Positions 1 to 10,228 of a DNA stretch of 27,857 nt are shown piece by piece. This DNA comes from Geosiphon pyriformis (lineage: Eukaryota > Glomeromycota > Glomeromycetes > Archaeosporales > Geosiphonaceae), in assembly GCA_016748015.1 (NCBI GenBank), contig JAAOMT010000038.1, forward strand, positions 24,527-52,383, read 5' to 3'. The translations under genes and the position numbers were made by a program. Numbering within the stretch: position 1 is the stretch's first letter; every line of letters starts with the position of its first letter. The notes beneath the pieces were generated by a model. The model ran no database searches. It saw only the letters and a program-made list of their open reading frames with translations, and had not been told where the DNA came from.

Positions 1-120
1 TTCTTTTTTTTACATAATATCTTTGGCAAGTATTTAATGCTGTTTTTCGAATATTTTATTTATGTCTATGAATTTATGGATACAAAATAAAATTCTACTT
101 CACTTGTCAGGAAATTAAGT

Positions 121-882
121 TGAGCTAAAGAGAAATTCGAGAGATAATCCGGATTAAAAATTTGATTCTAATTAATTTAAATGTAACATTTGAATGAACT
201 TATTAAACGTAAAATATTGATACAAAAATACACAAGCTCTATTGAAGAATCCGAAGATAAATTTTTAGTTATGCCTTTTGAAAAAATCTATTCATGGGAA
301 GAAATTCAAGATGTAGCAATCGATTGCAACATATTTATTTAAAGCATTCGAGTATAAATGGCTTCAAGCTCAGAGGGCTTTGATAAATACTGCTGGATTA
401 AAAGCTAAAGCGAAATAATTTTAAATTTACTAAAGCCACTTTCTATATCAAATAACAGTTTTTGGCAAGGTTGAAAGACTGACCGTGAAATTATCACAGC
501 CGATACCCTCAGGCTGATAATTAGATTTTTTTTTAATAAAAATCCTAGTTTTTGGCAATGATTGCAATTGCAAAAAGCCATTCAAGCCCAAGTGAATAAA
601 AATTTTTTATCTCTGAGGTATGACAAGGAAATATTCAAAATTATTATTTATCTCTTATGCCAAAAATAAATTCTGCCTAACAGCTAAAGTTTAGAAGAAC
701 ATAACACTAAATTTCTCTTTGTCCAAATCAGACCATTTACATGAGCTTTAGATGAGAACACGTATTTAAGTCTCAGTTTCTATGAATTGATATCTTATTT
801 CAAGTATTGAATAGAATTATTCGAACAATGAAAAAGAAGTTATTTTTTAATTTTACCTACATTGGTGCTGAATTATAAAGTG
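121..882 (+). pseudogene. Degenerate coding remnant, unidentified
   Basis: I do not recognise the product. One frame (codon start at 187) is open for 51 codons to a TAA at 340 and reads like an ordinary soluble protein, rich in Glu, Lys and Ile, with SWEEIQDVAIDC near its end. The next frame takes over at about 338-415 (AFEYKWLQAQRALINTAGLK). The first frame resumes at 478-666, interrupted only by TGA at 565, and continues weakly to 882 with TAA and TGA codons. Base composition is less AT-rich than the flanks. No start codon or splice pattern joins the pieces, so I read it as a decayed gene. Because some long open runs are expected by chance, the outer limits are soft and only 187-666 is reasonably supported. 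Confidence 0.35.
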
Positions 883-884
883 TA

Positions 885-2979
885 AATGTAAATCGTACAA
901 TGTTATTTAAAGAATAATATAAAATAAAATTATTATACTGATTAGGGTTAAAATATACTATCGAAAGCGTTATAAATAATATAAATTAAAAGGTGGTTTA
1001 TAATTTTTAATTTACGCTTATTGTGGAACCTTATTTTTTATTTATAATAATTATATTTAATACTTTAGCATTTATTTCAAAAACTACTTTTCACTATAAA
1101 GGAATTGTTAACCCAAAAGTCTATATTTGGTATTAAAAAGAAGCAATAATCGAGAGTTTATCTCATTTCATAAATTGCAATATTGCTAATAGATTTTGGT
1201 ATATATAATTTTTTATATGTCTACCAAATTGTATGAAAAAGATATAAAATAAAACTACGTTTTGTTAAAAAATAAAAAATTCTTTGTTTATTTCACTATT
1301 ACTAAAGAAAATATATTATGCAAACAAATATAACTCTAGAACTTAATACTTTGCTGCTTATAGGTTTTTACAAAAACCATCTGACCCAAAAGTGACAAAA
1401 AACGCTAAAATGCTCAGAAAGTGACAAATTAGACTCATCTTACCATACAATATTCTTTTATTCTTCATTTCAAACCCATTTTTTCTGACACCAATTCAAA
1501 TAAGCAATACATTGATTTTCGGCCAAAAGCTATTTTTAAAACAAAACCTCATATTTTGAATTGACTAATTCTGACACAGAATGTCTGGTCTCGTTTTAGA
1601 ATGTAAATAGATATTTTTGATTTTTTATCTGATAGAGACCATTTGATAATAAATTATGCCAGAAAAGGATAAAGTTTACATTTAATACAATGTTTAATTT
1701 AACTTTATAATATGCAGGGGACAAAAAGTAAAATTCACCTTCAATAGAATATTATTTAATTTTGTAATATACAAGGGGGACAAAAAGAATAAATAACGAC
1801 TTTTATTTTTCAAACTTTAGCAAGTAGTTGGAGACCAGAAACTAGATATATTATTTGATTCATAAAAAAATGCAATAAGAGTTTTATAGGCATCCTAAGT
1901 TATATTTTCGAATATCTGAGCGTAATCCAAAAAGTATTTCGAAAACAATTGATACCCTATTTGCATTCTATACATTTTGGTTATTCAATTTTAATGTCTA
2001 ATATAGCATTCGTAGCTAAACCCGAAAATTAGTTCTAGGTTTTTTAAATTCAAAACATATTTGATGCATAATTTTTTGATTATCAAAAAGTGATTTTGTA
2101 TCCCGCTGAAAGTTAGGATCAGATACTAATTCAGAAAAATGGATTGTGTAGTCACTTCATTTTCATGTAGATACATTACGAGCTTAAATAAAAAAATTTG
2201 ATGAAACATAATTTGATTATACTTTAAACTCAGAAATTGTTTGTACATCACCAAATACGTACATAAATTTTTACGATAAGTACTATTGAAAATAATTGAA
2301 AATTTCATGTTTTTGATTAATAACTTCCTTTGATATAAAGAAACTGGAGATTAGATAAAAAATCCGTATGCCTCGGATTATAAACCTTTTAATATGTAAT
2401 TCCAAATTTAGTTTTATATAATTTTCTTACCTAAACAAGTCACAAAATGACTTGTACTCAACGCTCTGCGAACAGAAACTTCAGTTTTGCATGATTATTC
2501 TTTTTCATTAATTTAAATTTCGTTTAATAGCTTATAAGTGGCGCGAGGACTCATGAAACTTTAATATTCAGAAATAGAAAATTTGATATTTTAAGAAACT
2601 CAAACAATATTGCTGTTGAAAATATAAACCAATTTTTAAAAATATAGAAACTCATTCCTTATCGATTGGAAAATATAATATAATTAATAAACTTATTTTA
2701 TATTGATATAGTAGGTATTTCAGAACAAAAGGATTAAATAGGTAAAAAAAATTATATGCTATCTCATATTATAATCTAAAGATCTTTCCGTGCCGCTATC
2801 TTTTTTATTTCCCTCTAAATTCGCATTTTTATTTATTGAATAACTGAATCAGTTGATTGCTTGTTAAGTTTTAAATCATGTATCAATAATTTGTCAAAAC
2901 GTCTTGGCCGAATTAGAATAAATAAGTTTCTTTGTCAATACAGAAATATTTTGAATGAGGAAACTTAATTTGAATCAAA
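885..2979. other. AT-rich spacer without a convincing gene
   Basis: Both strands are full of stops in all frames; the longest open run is a 60-codon low-complexity stretch at 2126-2308 (minus) that does not look like protein. The only structure I can support is the duplicated block at 1681-1788, listed separately. Confidence 0.5.
1681..1788 (+). repeat. Two-copy direct repeat ending in a G-run and ACAAAAAG
   Basis: Two diverged copies of about 50 bp lie at 1681-1730 and 1740-1789, offset by about 59 bp. Each begins with an AT-rich stretch (TTTAATACAAT / TTCAATAGAAT) and ends in GGGGACAAAAAG or GGGGGACAAAAAG. The G-run followed by ACAAAA resembles the outer ends of Tc1-like transposons. No matching inverted copy was found nearby, so the transposon-end reading is only inference. 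Confidence 0.4.
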
Positions 2980-3543
2980 ATGCTTTTGAGATTTTTCTTC
3001 CTATTTTTAGTTTTAATATCTTTGTCGTCACTCGCAAATTCCAAACAGCTAAAAAAATTGGTGGCTCAATGTGACGCTCCTTTTAATCCGATTTCTCAAT
3101 GAGAGTTGAATGATCGTTACTGTCTAAACGTTTATGCTCCACCTGCACATGCCATATTACTACGTTTGGGTTCGATGGAATAAAACAAATGAATGTAATC
3201 CTGAAACACTGTTATCAAATTTTATACTCATACGTCAAAATAACCCGAAAAGTGCAGATAATGTTGATAGCTCAAAGGTTAAATTAGAATGGCAAAAGCC
3301 TATTACTTTTAATGTTCAAGAATTTCAATATGAATGGATCGTTCCTTTAATTTTGGTAGGCGAAGTGAAAAATATTAGTTTATTTATATTATGGTTTCAA
3401 CTAATAACCTTTTTAACGGGGCTGGATATACCATTTCTGGTATTGCTGGGAGTAAACCTGATATAGAAAGTAAAACACTTTTCGCTCCGTCAGTTATACC
3501 AATTAGAGGAAAGAATAGCACAAGTAGTTCAATGACTCTTTGA
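2980..3543 (+). pseudogene. Broken gene for a small secreted-type protein
   Basis: The ATG at 2980 opens a textbook signal peptide: LLRFFFLFLVLISLSSLA, a hydrophobic core followed by an AXA-like cleavage region and then NSKQLKKL. After about 40 codons the frame meets TGA (3100), continues as ELNDRYCLNVYAPPAHA, then needs a one-base shift near 3150 to enter an open frame containing YYYVWVRWNKTNECNPETLL and ending at TAG 3466. A further shift brings in the frame from 3391, reading FNGAGYTISGIAGSKPD and ending at TGA 3541. The parts run in order on one strand, so this looks like one protein of about 190 residues disabled by one stop and two frame shifts. Family not recognised. An effector-like role is possible but unproven. 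Assembly error or unannotated introns are alternatives. Confidence 0.5.
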
Positions 3544-4550
3544 TGAATTTAAAAATCTAGTTCTTTTATGGTCTAGATCTTTAAATTTCCCTTCATTCTT
3601 TTGAACCTATTTTAAGTGCTACAGGTTGAAATTATCTTTTTCACCGATTTTCAAAGAAATTTTCAAGCAGCTTTTGGATTTCAGACGCAGTCTAGCTTAG
3701 CCAGTTTATTTAGTTCAAGATCGATATTCATTTTTGCCTTTGATTGATTGTTTGGTTTTCGTAAAAGAGTCAAGATTCTTTCAAAAAGCTCATAATACTA
3801 TTTCAAAATGCTGCCTATTTATTTTTTATTAACATCATTCTTTATTAAAATGACCCAATGAGAGTAATTAGCGAAAAAAGTATGTTAAAAGCATTACAAA
3901 TTTTTCCAGCCAACTTACATCTATCCGATAACTTAAAATAATTTCATATTAAAGCTCTTTAAACACTTATTATGTCTTTATTTGGGTTTCTTACGTTCCA
4001 AAAACTGGAAACATCTTTCACGTTTTGAAAAGAAAATTTTTCCCTTATTTAAACTTAACGATAAATTGTAGTTTGATTTCGCCTGTATTTTTTAAATATC
4101 TTATTGAAAATGACAAGGAAGCATATTTAGTATTAATAAATTCTGGAAACATATATCTGTTTACTTCTTTGGTTTAGGCAATTCATCTAAATTTAAATTT
4201 TTACTGAATTTTAAAATGCTTTCTTATTTAAAGAAATTGAGGTTTAATTGAGGCATAAAAAAGATTGCAGGTTAAAGAATTGGGGTTAAATTGATTCCTT
4301 TGCCCTTAAAATAATTTATTGAAGTTGAATCTTTGTAAATTTAGAAGGTAAACAAAGGTTTTAAATTTGTCTTAATGAGAAGTTTTTTGAATCTTTGATA
4401 GTAGAAACGATTAAAGGTTTAAAGTATATGTACTGTTGATTAATTGTAAATTTGATTATCCATAGCTGAACATTGAATATTCTCAATGCAATTTTGGGAT
4501 GTGTGAACTATAGAGTTTTTTGTGACTTTATTAAGTTAGATGATTGCTTT
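3544..4550. other. Spacer with weak frame-1 coding-like pieces
   Basis: There is no confident gene. One plus-strand frame carries several open runs in register at 3637-3744, 3943-4068 and 4114-4236. They are separated by TGA, TAA and TAG codons and are rich in Phe, Leu, Lys and Ser. T-rich DNA produces such translations by chance, so I do not call a gene. Confidence 0.25.
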
Positions 4551-4556
4551 TTTATT
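4551..4556 (-). terminator. Candidate poly(A) signal of the HMG-box gene
   Basis: The plus strand TTTATT reads AATAAA on the minus strand, about 60 bases past the TAG stop of the HMG-box gene. A second copy lies at 4527-4532. Such hexamers are common in AT-rich DNA, so position is the main support. Confidence 0.35.
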
Positions 4557-4613
4557 ATTTTATGTGATTCTTTGCGAAAATATACTCGATTCAAAAGATC
4601 TGTTTTAATTTGG

Positions 4614-5231
4614 CTAATAGAATGGATTAAAGGCTCTTTGAGATTGGTTGGTGGGATGAATGAACACATCTTCAACTTTGTATTGGGTTCTGAAGGATAA
4701 AGGGAATTCTTTTTTCAAAGTTGAGAAATGGTGAGGTTCTTGATAGCATGTCTCTACATTCTGTTCTAATTGGGTATGAAAGTTAAATTGCTCGCTTCTA
4801 GTATTAGATTCTGAATAGTGTGAACGAATGGTTGGGAGTTTAGTCTTTTTTCGATTATTATTTTCAAATTTATTCATGCTATTCCATTGGATCCAATTTT
4901 GCTTGTTAGATGAGATAGACTTTATCTGCTCAATTATCAACAATTTTCTTGCTTCTTGTGAGAATTCATCATACCATTTCTTAACATGAGCAGGTTCATT
5001 TTTCCAAACAGAACCAATCACTTTTGAAATCTCTGTCATTCCTGGCTTGAATCCTTGCTTCTGTAGTTCTCTTAAATATTGGCCTCGATAAATAATGAAT
5101 CCGTTCTGAGGTTTTACCAATTTTTGGCTATTCCTTTTCTTGTGGATGATATCGGATGCCTGAAGTTGTGGTGGGAAAGGCATGTTTATTTTCATATTTG
5201 AAAAGCTGGTAGTTGGCTCTTGAGCTTTCAT
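4614..5231 (-). CDS. HMG-box (MATA_HMG-type) DNA-binding protein
   Basis: An intact, intronless 205-residue protein, ATG at 5231-5229 and TAG at 4616-4614. The HMG box spans about residues 38-102. It starts with KPQNGFIIYR (matching the fungal mating-type form RPxNAFILYR), continues with GMTEISKVIGSVWKNEP (helix 2, core Trp76, Pro80) and HVKKWYDEF (helix 3, Trp86), followed by a basic stretch. A basic KKRN lies just before the box. The C-terminal half is Asn/Gln/Ser-rich and probably disordered. Proteins of this class bind and bend DNA in the minor groove and act as nuclear regulators. In Glomeromycotina they form a large family, so the domain alone does not make this a mating-type gene, and no second mating-type gene is next to it. 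The coding sequence is noticeably less AT-rich than its flanks. Confidence 0.9.
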   Translation of the reverse strand: MKAQEPTTSFSNMKINMPFPPQLQASDIIHKKRNSQKLVKPQNGFIIYRGQYLRELQKQGFKPGMTEISKVIGSVWKNEPAHVKKWYDEFSQEARKLLIIEQIKSISSNKQNWIQWNSMNKFENNNRKKTKLPTIRSHYSESNTRSEQFNFHTQLEQNVETCYQEPHHFSTLKKEFPLSFRTQYKVEDVFIHPTNQSQRAFNPFY

Positions 5232-5313
5232 TATTTAATAATAAACTTCTTTTTTGGAATTTATTTTCAATTTCTTATTTCGGGATTTCTTTGCCTAATT
5301 GAATAGTTTTTTC

Positions 5314-5323
5314 TTTATATAAA
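5314..5323 (-). promoter_or_regulatory. Candidate TATA box of the HMG-box gene
   Basis: TTTATATAAA, a perfect palindrome, lies 83-92 bases upstream of the HMG-box ATG, a sensible distance for a fungal core promoter. In DNA this AT-rich the match alone is weak. Confidence 0.3.
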
Positions 5324-5507
5324 CGGATTTTTATTGCCTTCAATTATTTTTGAGAATTTTCATTTATCTGACTTTTTATAGTTATTATAAGAAAAAGTTG
5401 ATTAAAGAAAATTCAAACTTTTTATCTAAAGTTTTTAAGTAATGGTTTCGTTTAGATTACTAAATTTATCCACAAAACTACATATTAACTTAAAATAGAT
5501 TCCTTTT

Positions 5508-5767
5508 TTGGTTCCTTCATTGAACGGTCAAACCAGATTACTTTTATTGTCTAAAGAAATGAAGCCCAGCCAAAATTTCTTTGAGCGTTACAAAATAATC
5601 AAGATTTTCAATGCACCTACTGAGAAAGCTAAATACTTTATCGAACAGTTGCAAGCATATATTACCAAAAAAATTGTTTTCCTTTTAATAAGGATGTGAC
5701 GCATATTATAAGCCACAAACCTAAAATTCTTAGCTTTTTAAAGCTCAGACAAATTATTTCCTATTAG
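5508..5767 (+). pseudogene. Short coding remnant with a frameshift at an A-run
   Basis: An open frame from 5508 reads as plausible protein, including EMKPSQNFFERYKIIKIFNA and EKAKYFIEQLQAYITKK, to a TGA at 5697. At the run of seven A (about 5667-5673) the neighbouring frame takes over, reading CFPFNKDVTHIISHKPKIL and FLKLRQIISY, and ends at TAG 5765. Joined, the two make about 85 residues of mixed polar sequence. The first codon of the frame is GTG-like context rather than a clear ATG. Family unknown. The shift sits in a homopolymer, so a sequencing or assembly indel is as likely as true decay. Confidence 0.35.
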
Positions 5768-6259
5768 TGAGACACAATAAGCCGAGCAGAAAATGTGAAT
5801 AAATTTCTATGAACAAAAATATTAAAAGACGTTATAGATAATATAGAGTTAGATTTTTTCTTTTTAAAATTTTAAGGTATCTCTGTTTTAGAAATAGCTA
5901 CTAAGATGATTAGAGTCCAATTTTTTTTTTTTGAAGATTCACTTAAATTGAAGAAAATGCTTAGTTTTATCTATCTAAAATAATCTCAATGAGAAAATGT
6001 AATTGGCAATAACCGTTCCCCCATTTATAAGATGAATCATAAAATTACTTTTTAAATAAATAAATAAAACAAAGTTCTTACTCTTGGGACCCCAAATAGG
6101 ATCCAAAGATTTCCCTTTTAAAGTTCTTTTTTCGGAATTTGCCTGTAACTACTTGAGGATTTTATCATACGTAATGAACTTTTTTTAAGCATTTTAATTT
6201 ATATTAATTTGGACTTCTCAACATCAATGACTTTACTTTGATAACTTGATAGATGAATA

Positions 6260-6460
6260 ATGAGTTTCATTTTTGGACTTTATATAAAGATATTCCGTGA
6301 GAGATTGTATTTAAGATCAAGATCTCTTTCGATAAAAAAAATCATAATAATTACAAAAAAACCAGAAATTACTACTTTTTTGTCAAGGAATATCCATCCA
6401 ATTGAGTGCAAGGCTCTAAATTCAACCAAAGCTTTTACTCAAGCAGTTAATGAGGCTTAA
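6260..6460 (+). CDS. Small open reading frame, hypothetical
   Basis: Encodes 66 residues from ATG 6260. The N-terminus is hydrophobic then basic (SFIFGLYIKIFRERLYLRSR). The second half (PEITTFLSRNIHPIECKALN and TKAFTQAVNEA) looks more like real protein than random AT-rich translation. No motif, no partner gene and no evident promoter. It may be a leftover exon or chance. Confidence 0.2.
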   Translation: MSFIFGLYIKIFRERLYLRSRSLSIKKIIIITKKPEITTFLSRNIHPIECKALNSTKAFTQAVNEA

Positions 6461-6848
6461 ATTACTTTATTCGTTTTTCATTCAAAGAAAACTGATCTTG
6501 GATGGCATATTTCAAGTTAGAGATGAGTAATTTGTCATTTTTTTTATATTAAATTTTTCTTATGATAAAGTTCTTTTAAACTTTGACACAAATAAACACA
6601 AAGCTTAATTCTAATTTTAAAGTTAAGTTTACTCCAAACAATTATACTCAATGATAAAGTAATAGAATTAATATTATGATTAAAAGTTACTAATGCAAAA
6701 AGTATTACGTTTTCAAATTCTAAGACCATAATTGAAATTAAAAAATATTATTTTTAATTTTTTTAAAATTAATTAAATCAATTATTAATTTATCGTTAAG
6801 AAAAATATAAAATAATTATTTTATTTTTATTTTTACTTTTATTTTTAC

Positions 6849-6979
<131 letters not shown>

Positions 6980-7565
6980 GGTTATAAACAACATTAATCA
7001 TTAAATAAATTTTTTATAAATATATTTAAATCTCAATTTTTGTTATTATTAATTAATAAATACAAAAATATTTTATATTTATATTTAATTAATTGTTTTT
7101 GGTCAAATGATTTTATTTACTTACTTATTTTGCTATACGAATGTATTCCAATCAATATCTATTTACATACACCTTAACACCGTGGTGACTCACACCCCTT
7201 ACTACGCGTGACCAGTCACCCAGGTTTTTAATATCAAATTGTTAATCTTTTAAAATTAAAATAATTAAAAATTAAAATCTTCAAATTATATTATTATTTA
7301 GCTTAAAAAATTAAAAATTAAATATAAATTTATATATATGCTTAATTATTTTAAAACTATTTCTTAGTTAATAAATTGTTTATTTTGTTAAATTCATTTT
7401 TTTGTATTACAAAAATACGACAGATTTTTAAAATTTATATATAAATATGAATTTTACAATTCTTTTTTTTTCTTGGAAACCAGCTAAACACGATATTTTG
7501 TTGCTACAATTTTTAATAATTCAAAAGTATAAACATTATAAGTCATTATATAGGATAGAATACAG
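6980..7565. other. Spacer, no gene seen
   Basis: Very AT-rich, with one GC-richer island at about 7170-7224 (CACCGTGGTGACTCACACCC and the following CGCGTGACCAGTCACCCAGG). The island has internal GTGACC/GGTGAC symmetry and could be a transposon end, but no partner was found. Confidence 0.4.
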
Positions 7566-7640
7566 AAATATAAAGAGAATGAGAAATCACAAATATAAAG
7601 AGAATGAGAGATCACAAATATAAAGAGAATGAGAAATCAC
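7566..7640 (+). repeat. 25-bp minisatellite, three copies
   Basis: Three head-to-tail copies of a 25-bp unit beginning AAATATAAAGAGAATGAGAA (7566-7590, 7591-7615, 7616-7640). Only one base differs, in the middle copy. Its core TATAAAGAGAATG recurs at 13495-13507, next to a similar ATAGGAT motif. Confidence 0.92.
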
Positions 7641-7691
7641 AAATGTTCCTCATCAAGTAACTATAAATTGATAATAAATTGACGAGGGTAT

Positions 7692-7859
7692 ATGTTGAAA
7701 AAGGAGTCAGTCTATCATATGAGTTTTCGCATAGAAATAGGATGGATGATTGGGAAAAATCTTTGTGTACAAATGATTGAATTGACTAAAAAGTTAGGCG
7801 AGTTATTTGACTTAGTTATTTTAGTTAGCCTTAATAAATCAAATGTAAAGTACTTATAG
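7692..7859 (+). CDS. Small open reading frame (55 aa), hypothetical or exon fragment
   Basis: ATG 7692 opens 55 codons to TAG 7857. It reads MLKKESVYHMSFRIEIGWMI followed by GKNLCVQMIELTKKLGELFD and a hydrophobic tail. Composition is less AT-biased than the surroundings. No domain recognised. It could be an exon or the end of a decayed gene. Confidence 0.25.
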   Translation: MLKKESVYHMSFRIEIGWMIGKNLCVQMIELTKKLGELFDLVILVSLNKSNVKYL

Positions 7860-8435
7860 AATGATTAATTTGGATTGGTAGAAAAAGTTAAAGGTTGGTT
7901 CGAGGAATTTTTTGTTTTTTTTTTTAAATTATACAATAAAACTGAACTAATTATTTGTTTTAATTTAATAAAAGAATTTTTGGTCTAGAAAAAAAAATAA
8001 TTTCCGACTTTATTGGTTTCATGTAAAATTATAAAAAATATGTATGCTATGGGAAATTTACATCTGAAAATCAAATGATTTCGTGCAGATTTCTATATGC
8101 AATCTAAAAGCATAACGTATGCATTGAGAGTATATAATTTCGACTACAGGAAGATGATACTGCCAAGCCTTTTACATTTTATGACATCAGTTAATATTTA
8201 TGATTGGCTTTTAGAGTTCTAGTAGCTATTATTGGGTTTACCATTTAGAGCTTAGCAGCTATTGCCTTAAAAATAGATAACCTATTAAAAAAAAAACTAA
8301 CACTCCACATTTAAATACCATTGAATCAAATTAAAATCCCAAATCAAGTTTTTTCAAGTAATCATTAAATATTCAATGATTCTTAGTTATGAAAAGGTTG
8401 AGTTTTATCCTTTGAATTTTTTTGGGGTCAATTGA

Positions 8436-8810
8436 ACGAATAGACGATTAAAGCTAGCAACGTGAAAAGAAGCCATTAAAGTTCCAGAGATTGTATTGGT
8501 CCCAACATTTGAATCAATTAAGGCTCCTTACTCTGAATTAAAGAAAGTAAAACTTTACAAGTGGTCTTTAGTAACATCTTTAAATACCGGTGCTAAACAC
8601 GTTTCATGATTTGAAAGCAAGTTTTATAATTGGTCTTTAGTAGCATCTTAAAAAACCGGTGTAAAACCCATTTCATAATTTGAGAGCCAGGCTCATTTTT
8701 CTTCAATCTGAGAAACACCAAAAGTGATTGCTTTATCAGTGGCAGCTGGAAAATAATCACAGGAATCATGATTCTCATTTCTGACAACACATCCAAAATC
8801 GACAGCCTAA
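8436..8810 (+). pseudogene. Coding remnant with in-frame internal repeat
   Basis: One plus-strand frame runs without frame shifts for 125 codons and is open from 8466 to 8606 (KEAIKVPEIVLVPTFESIKA, then KKVKLYKWSLVTSLNTGAKH). Beyond that it is interrupted by TGA at 8607 and several later TGA/TAA codons. A 69-bp (23-codon) tandem repeat lies inside, so the peptide pattern Y-x-W-S-L-V-x-S ... TG-x-K ... FES appears twice. The stop at 8607 in the first unit corresponds exactly to TAA 8676 in the second. The region is clearly less AT-rich than its flanks. Family unknown. The conserved frame length and repeat period argue that this was protein-coding. Confidence 0.45.
8545..8687 (+). repeat. 69-bp tandem duplication
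   Basis: Two diverged copies, each containing TGGTCTTTAGTARCATCTT, ACCGGTG and TTTCATRATTTGARAGC, with a constant offset of 69 bp. The offset is a multiple of three, in register with the remnant reading frame at 8436-8810. Confidence 0.85.
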
Positions 8811-8902
8811 ACCAAAAAATGGTCAAAGAACAAATTAATTTAAACAAATATGGTGGAATTAAGCATTTAATTACTAGATTAATTCAATACAAACATACAT
8901 AT

Positions 8903-8930
8903 ATACATACATACATACATACATACATAC
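8903..8930 (+). repeat. (ATAC)7 microsatellite
   Basis: Seven perfect tetranucleotide units, preceded by a degenerate ACAT/ATAT stretch. Confidence 0.9.
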
Positions 8931-9326
8931 ACCATTGACAGCGACGTACAATATTCTACTTTTGCCTCATATTAGCATCTGGATTTCTGCATGATCTTTT
9001 TCAAAGACTAAAAAAATGTTATTTTGGTTATAAATGAGATGAACACACGCGAATCCAGATTATAATTTATGTCTAAAAAAAGAGAAGTAGGGAAAGGATA
9101 AAAAGGAAAAAGGAGAGAAAGAAAAGATTCTGATAAAATTCATTATGTTATTAGACTGGTTAATTTGATAAAAGTTTTATTTTATTTGAGTTTAAAAATT
9201 AAATTATTTTGCAAAAAACTTTAAATCTTATTTATTCAAAATAAAAAAAAAATATTTTAAAAATAAAAATAAAAGTAAAAATTGTTTGCTTTTAATTTAT
9301 TAAATTATTAGTTGTTCATATTTACT

Positions 9327-9327
<1 letters not shown>

Positions 9328-9359
<32 letters not shown>
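9328..9359 (+). repeat. (TAA)n microsatellite
   Basis: About ten and a half uninterrupted TAA units. Confidence 0.9.
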
Positions 9360-10228
9360 TAATTTTTTTAATTAGATTTTCATTTTAATATATTGTAAAT
9401 AAATATTAAATAAATATTAAATTCAATCTCTAATGTTGATGATAATTTTAAAAATATATATATACATATTTGTTTTATTCTATTTTTTTCAAGACCAGTT
9501 AAATATAAATTTTAATAAATAAATAAATAAAATTTATTATTTAATGAAAAATATATATATATATACCATAAATTAATTAAATTAACTTTCTATAAAAATT
9601 AGTATCAGTGATCAGTTTTTTTTATTAATGAAAAATCAGGCTCTTAGATTTCTTATAAAAAGTTTCTATAACTGAAAGACAATTTCTTGGTCATCTATAG
9701 AAATTTAATGAATCTCATTCTCAAGAGTACAAATCACAAATTCTTAATACTAATTTAAATTTATCATAAAATTCAGATTATCAATAAACATTCATAACAA
9801 AAACGTAACAGCTTATTTTAAAAATGTTGCCTAAATCTTATTTTGTTTAAACATTTGAGTCTTCTTTGGAAAACAAAAAAAAACTATAAATTAAAGTCTT
9901 CAGCCTACTACCCATATCAAGAAAAAAAGTTAAAAAGTATTGGCTCTCACTTTCCTAGTGCAAATTCCATGAAAATCGCAAACCTGGTTTAACACGTGAT
10001 TGTGATCTTCCAATAAGATGAATAAAATAATTTCAAATGAAATTGTGTTTAAAAATCATTGTTTTTAATTTTGGCTATTGATTCCTGTCATAATTTTTTC
10101 AAGTGAAAATATCGAGCGAACGAAATTTTCTAAAAAAAAAATGAAATATTGTCAAAAGATGTCTTATATATCCCAAAAACTATAATAATTAATCTATCTA
10201 TCTTACCAATCCTTCGTTCTAAACATTT

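Larger units (their letters stand above)
8811..10228. other. Spacer with simple repeats
   Basis: Contains a (ATAC)7 run at 8903-8930, a (TAA)10-11 run at 9328-9359, short AAAT and AT runs at 9514-9565, and a purine-rich patch at 9076-9128. No gene-like frame seen. Confidence 0.5.

Noticed and set aside
3637-4440. One continuous frame if all stops are read as sense (TGA Trp, TAA/TAG Gln)
   Set aside because: Any frame becomes open when stops are ignored, and both intact genes use the standard code, so this does not support an altered genetic code.
4473-4700. Plus-strand 75-codon frame
   Set aside because: Its 3' half is antisense to the HMG-box gene and its 5' half is T-rich spacer.
7898-7910. 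GGTTCGAGGA as a possible tRNA T-loop
   Set aside because: No matching acceptor, D-arm or anticodon stem around it.
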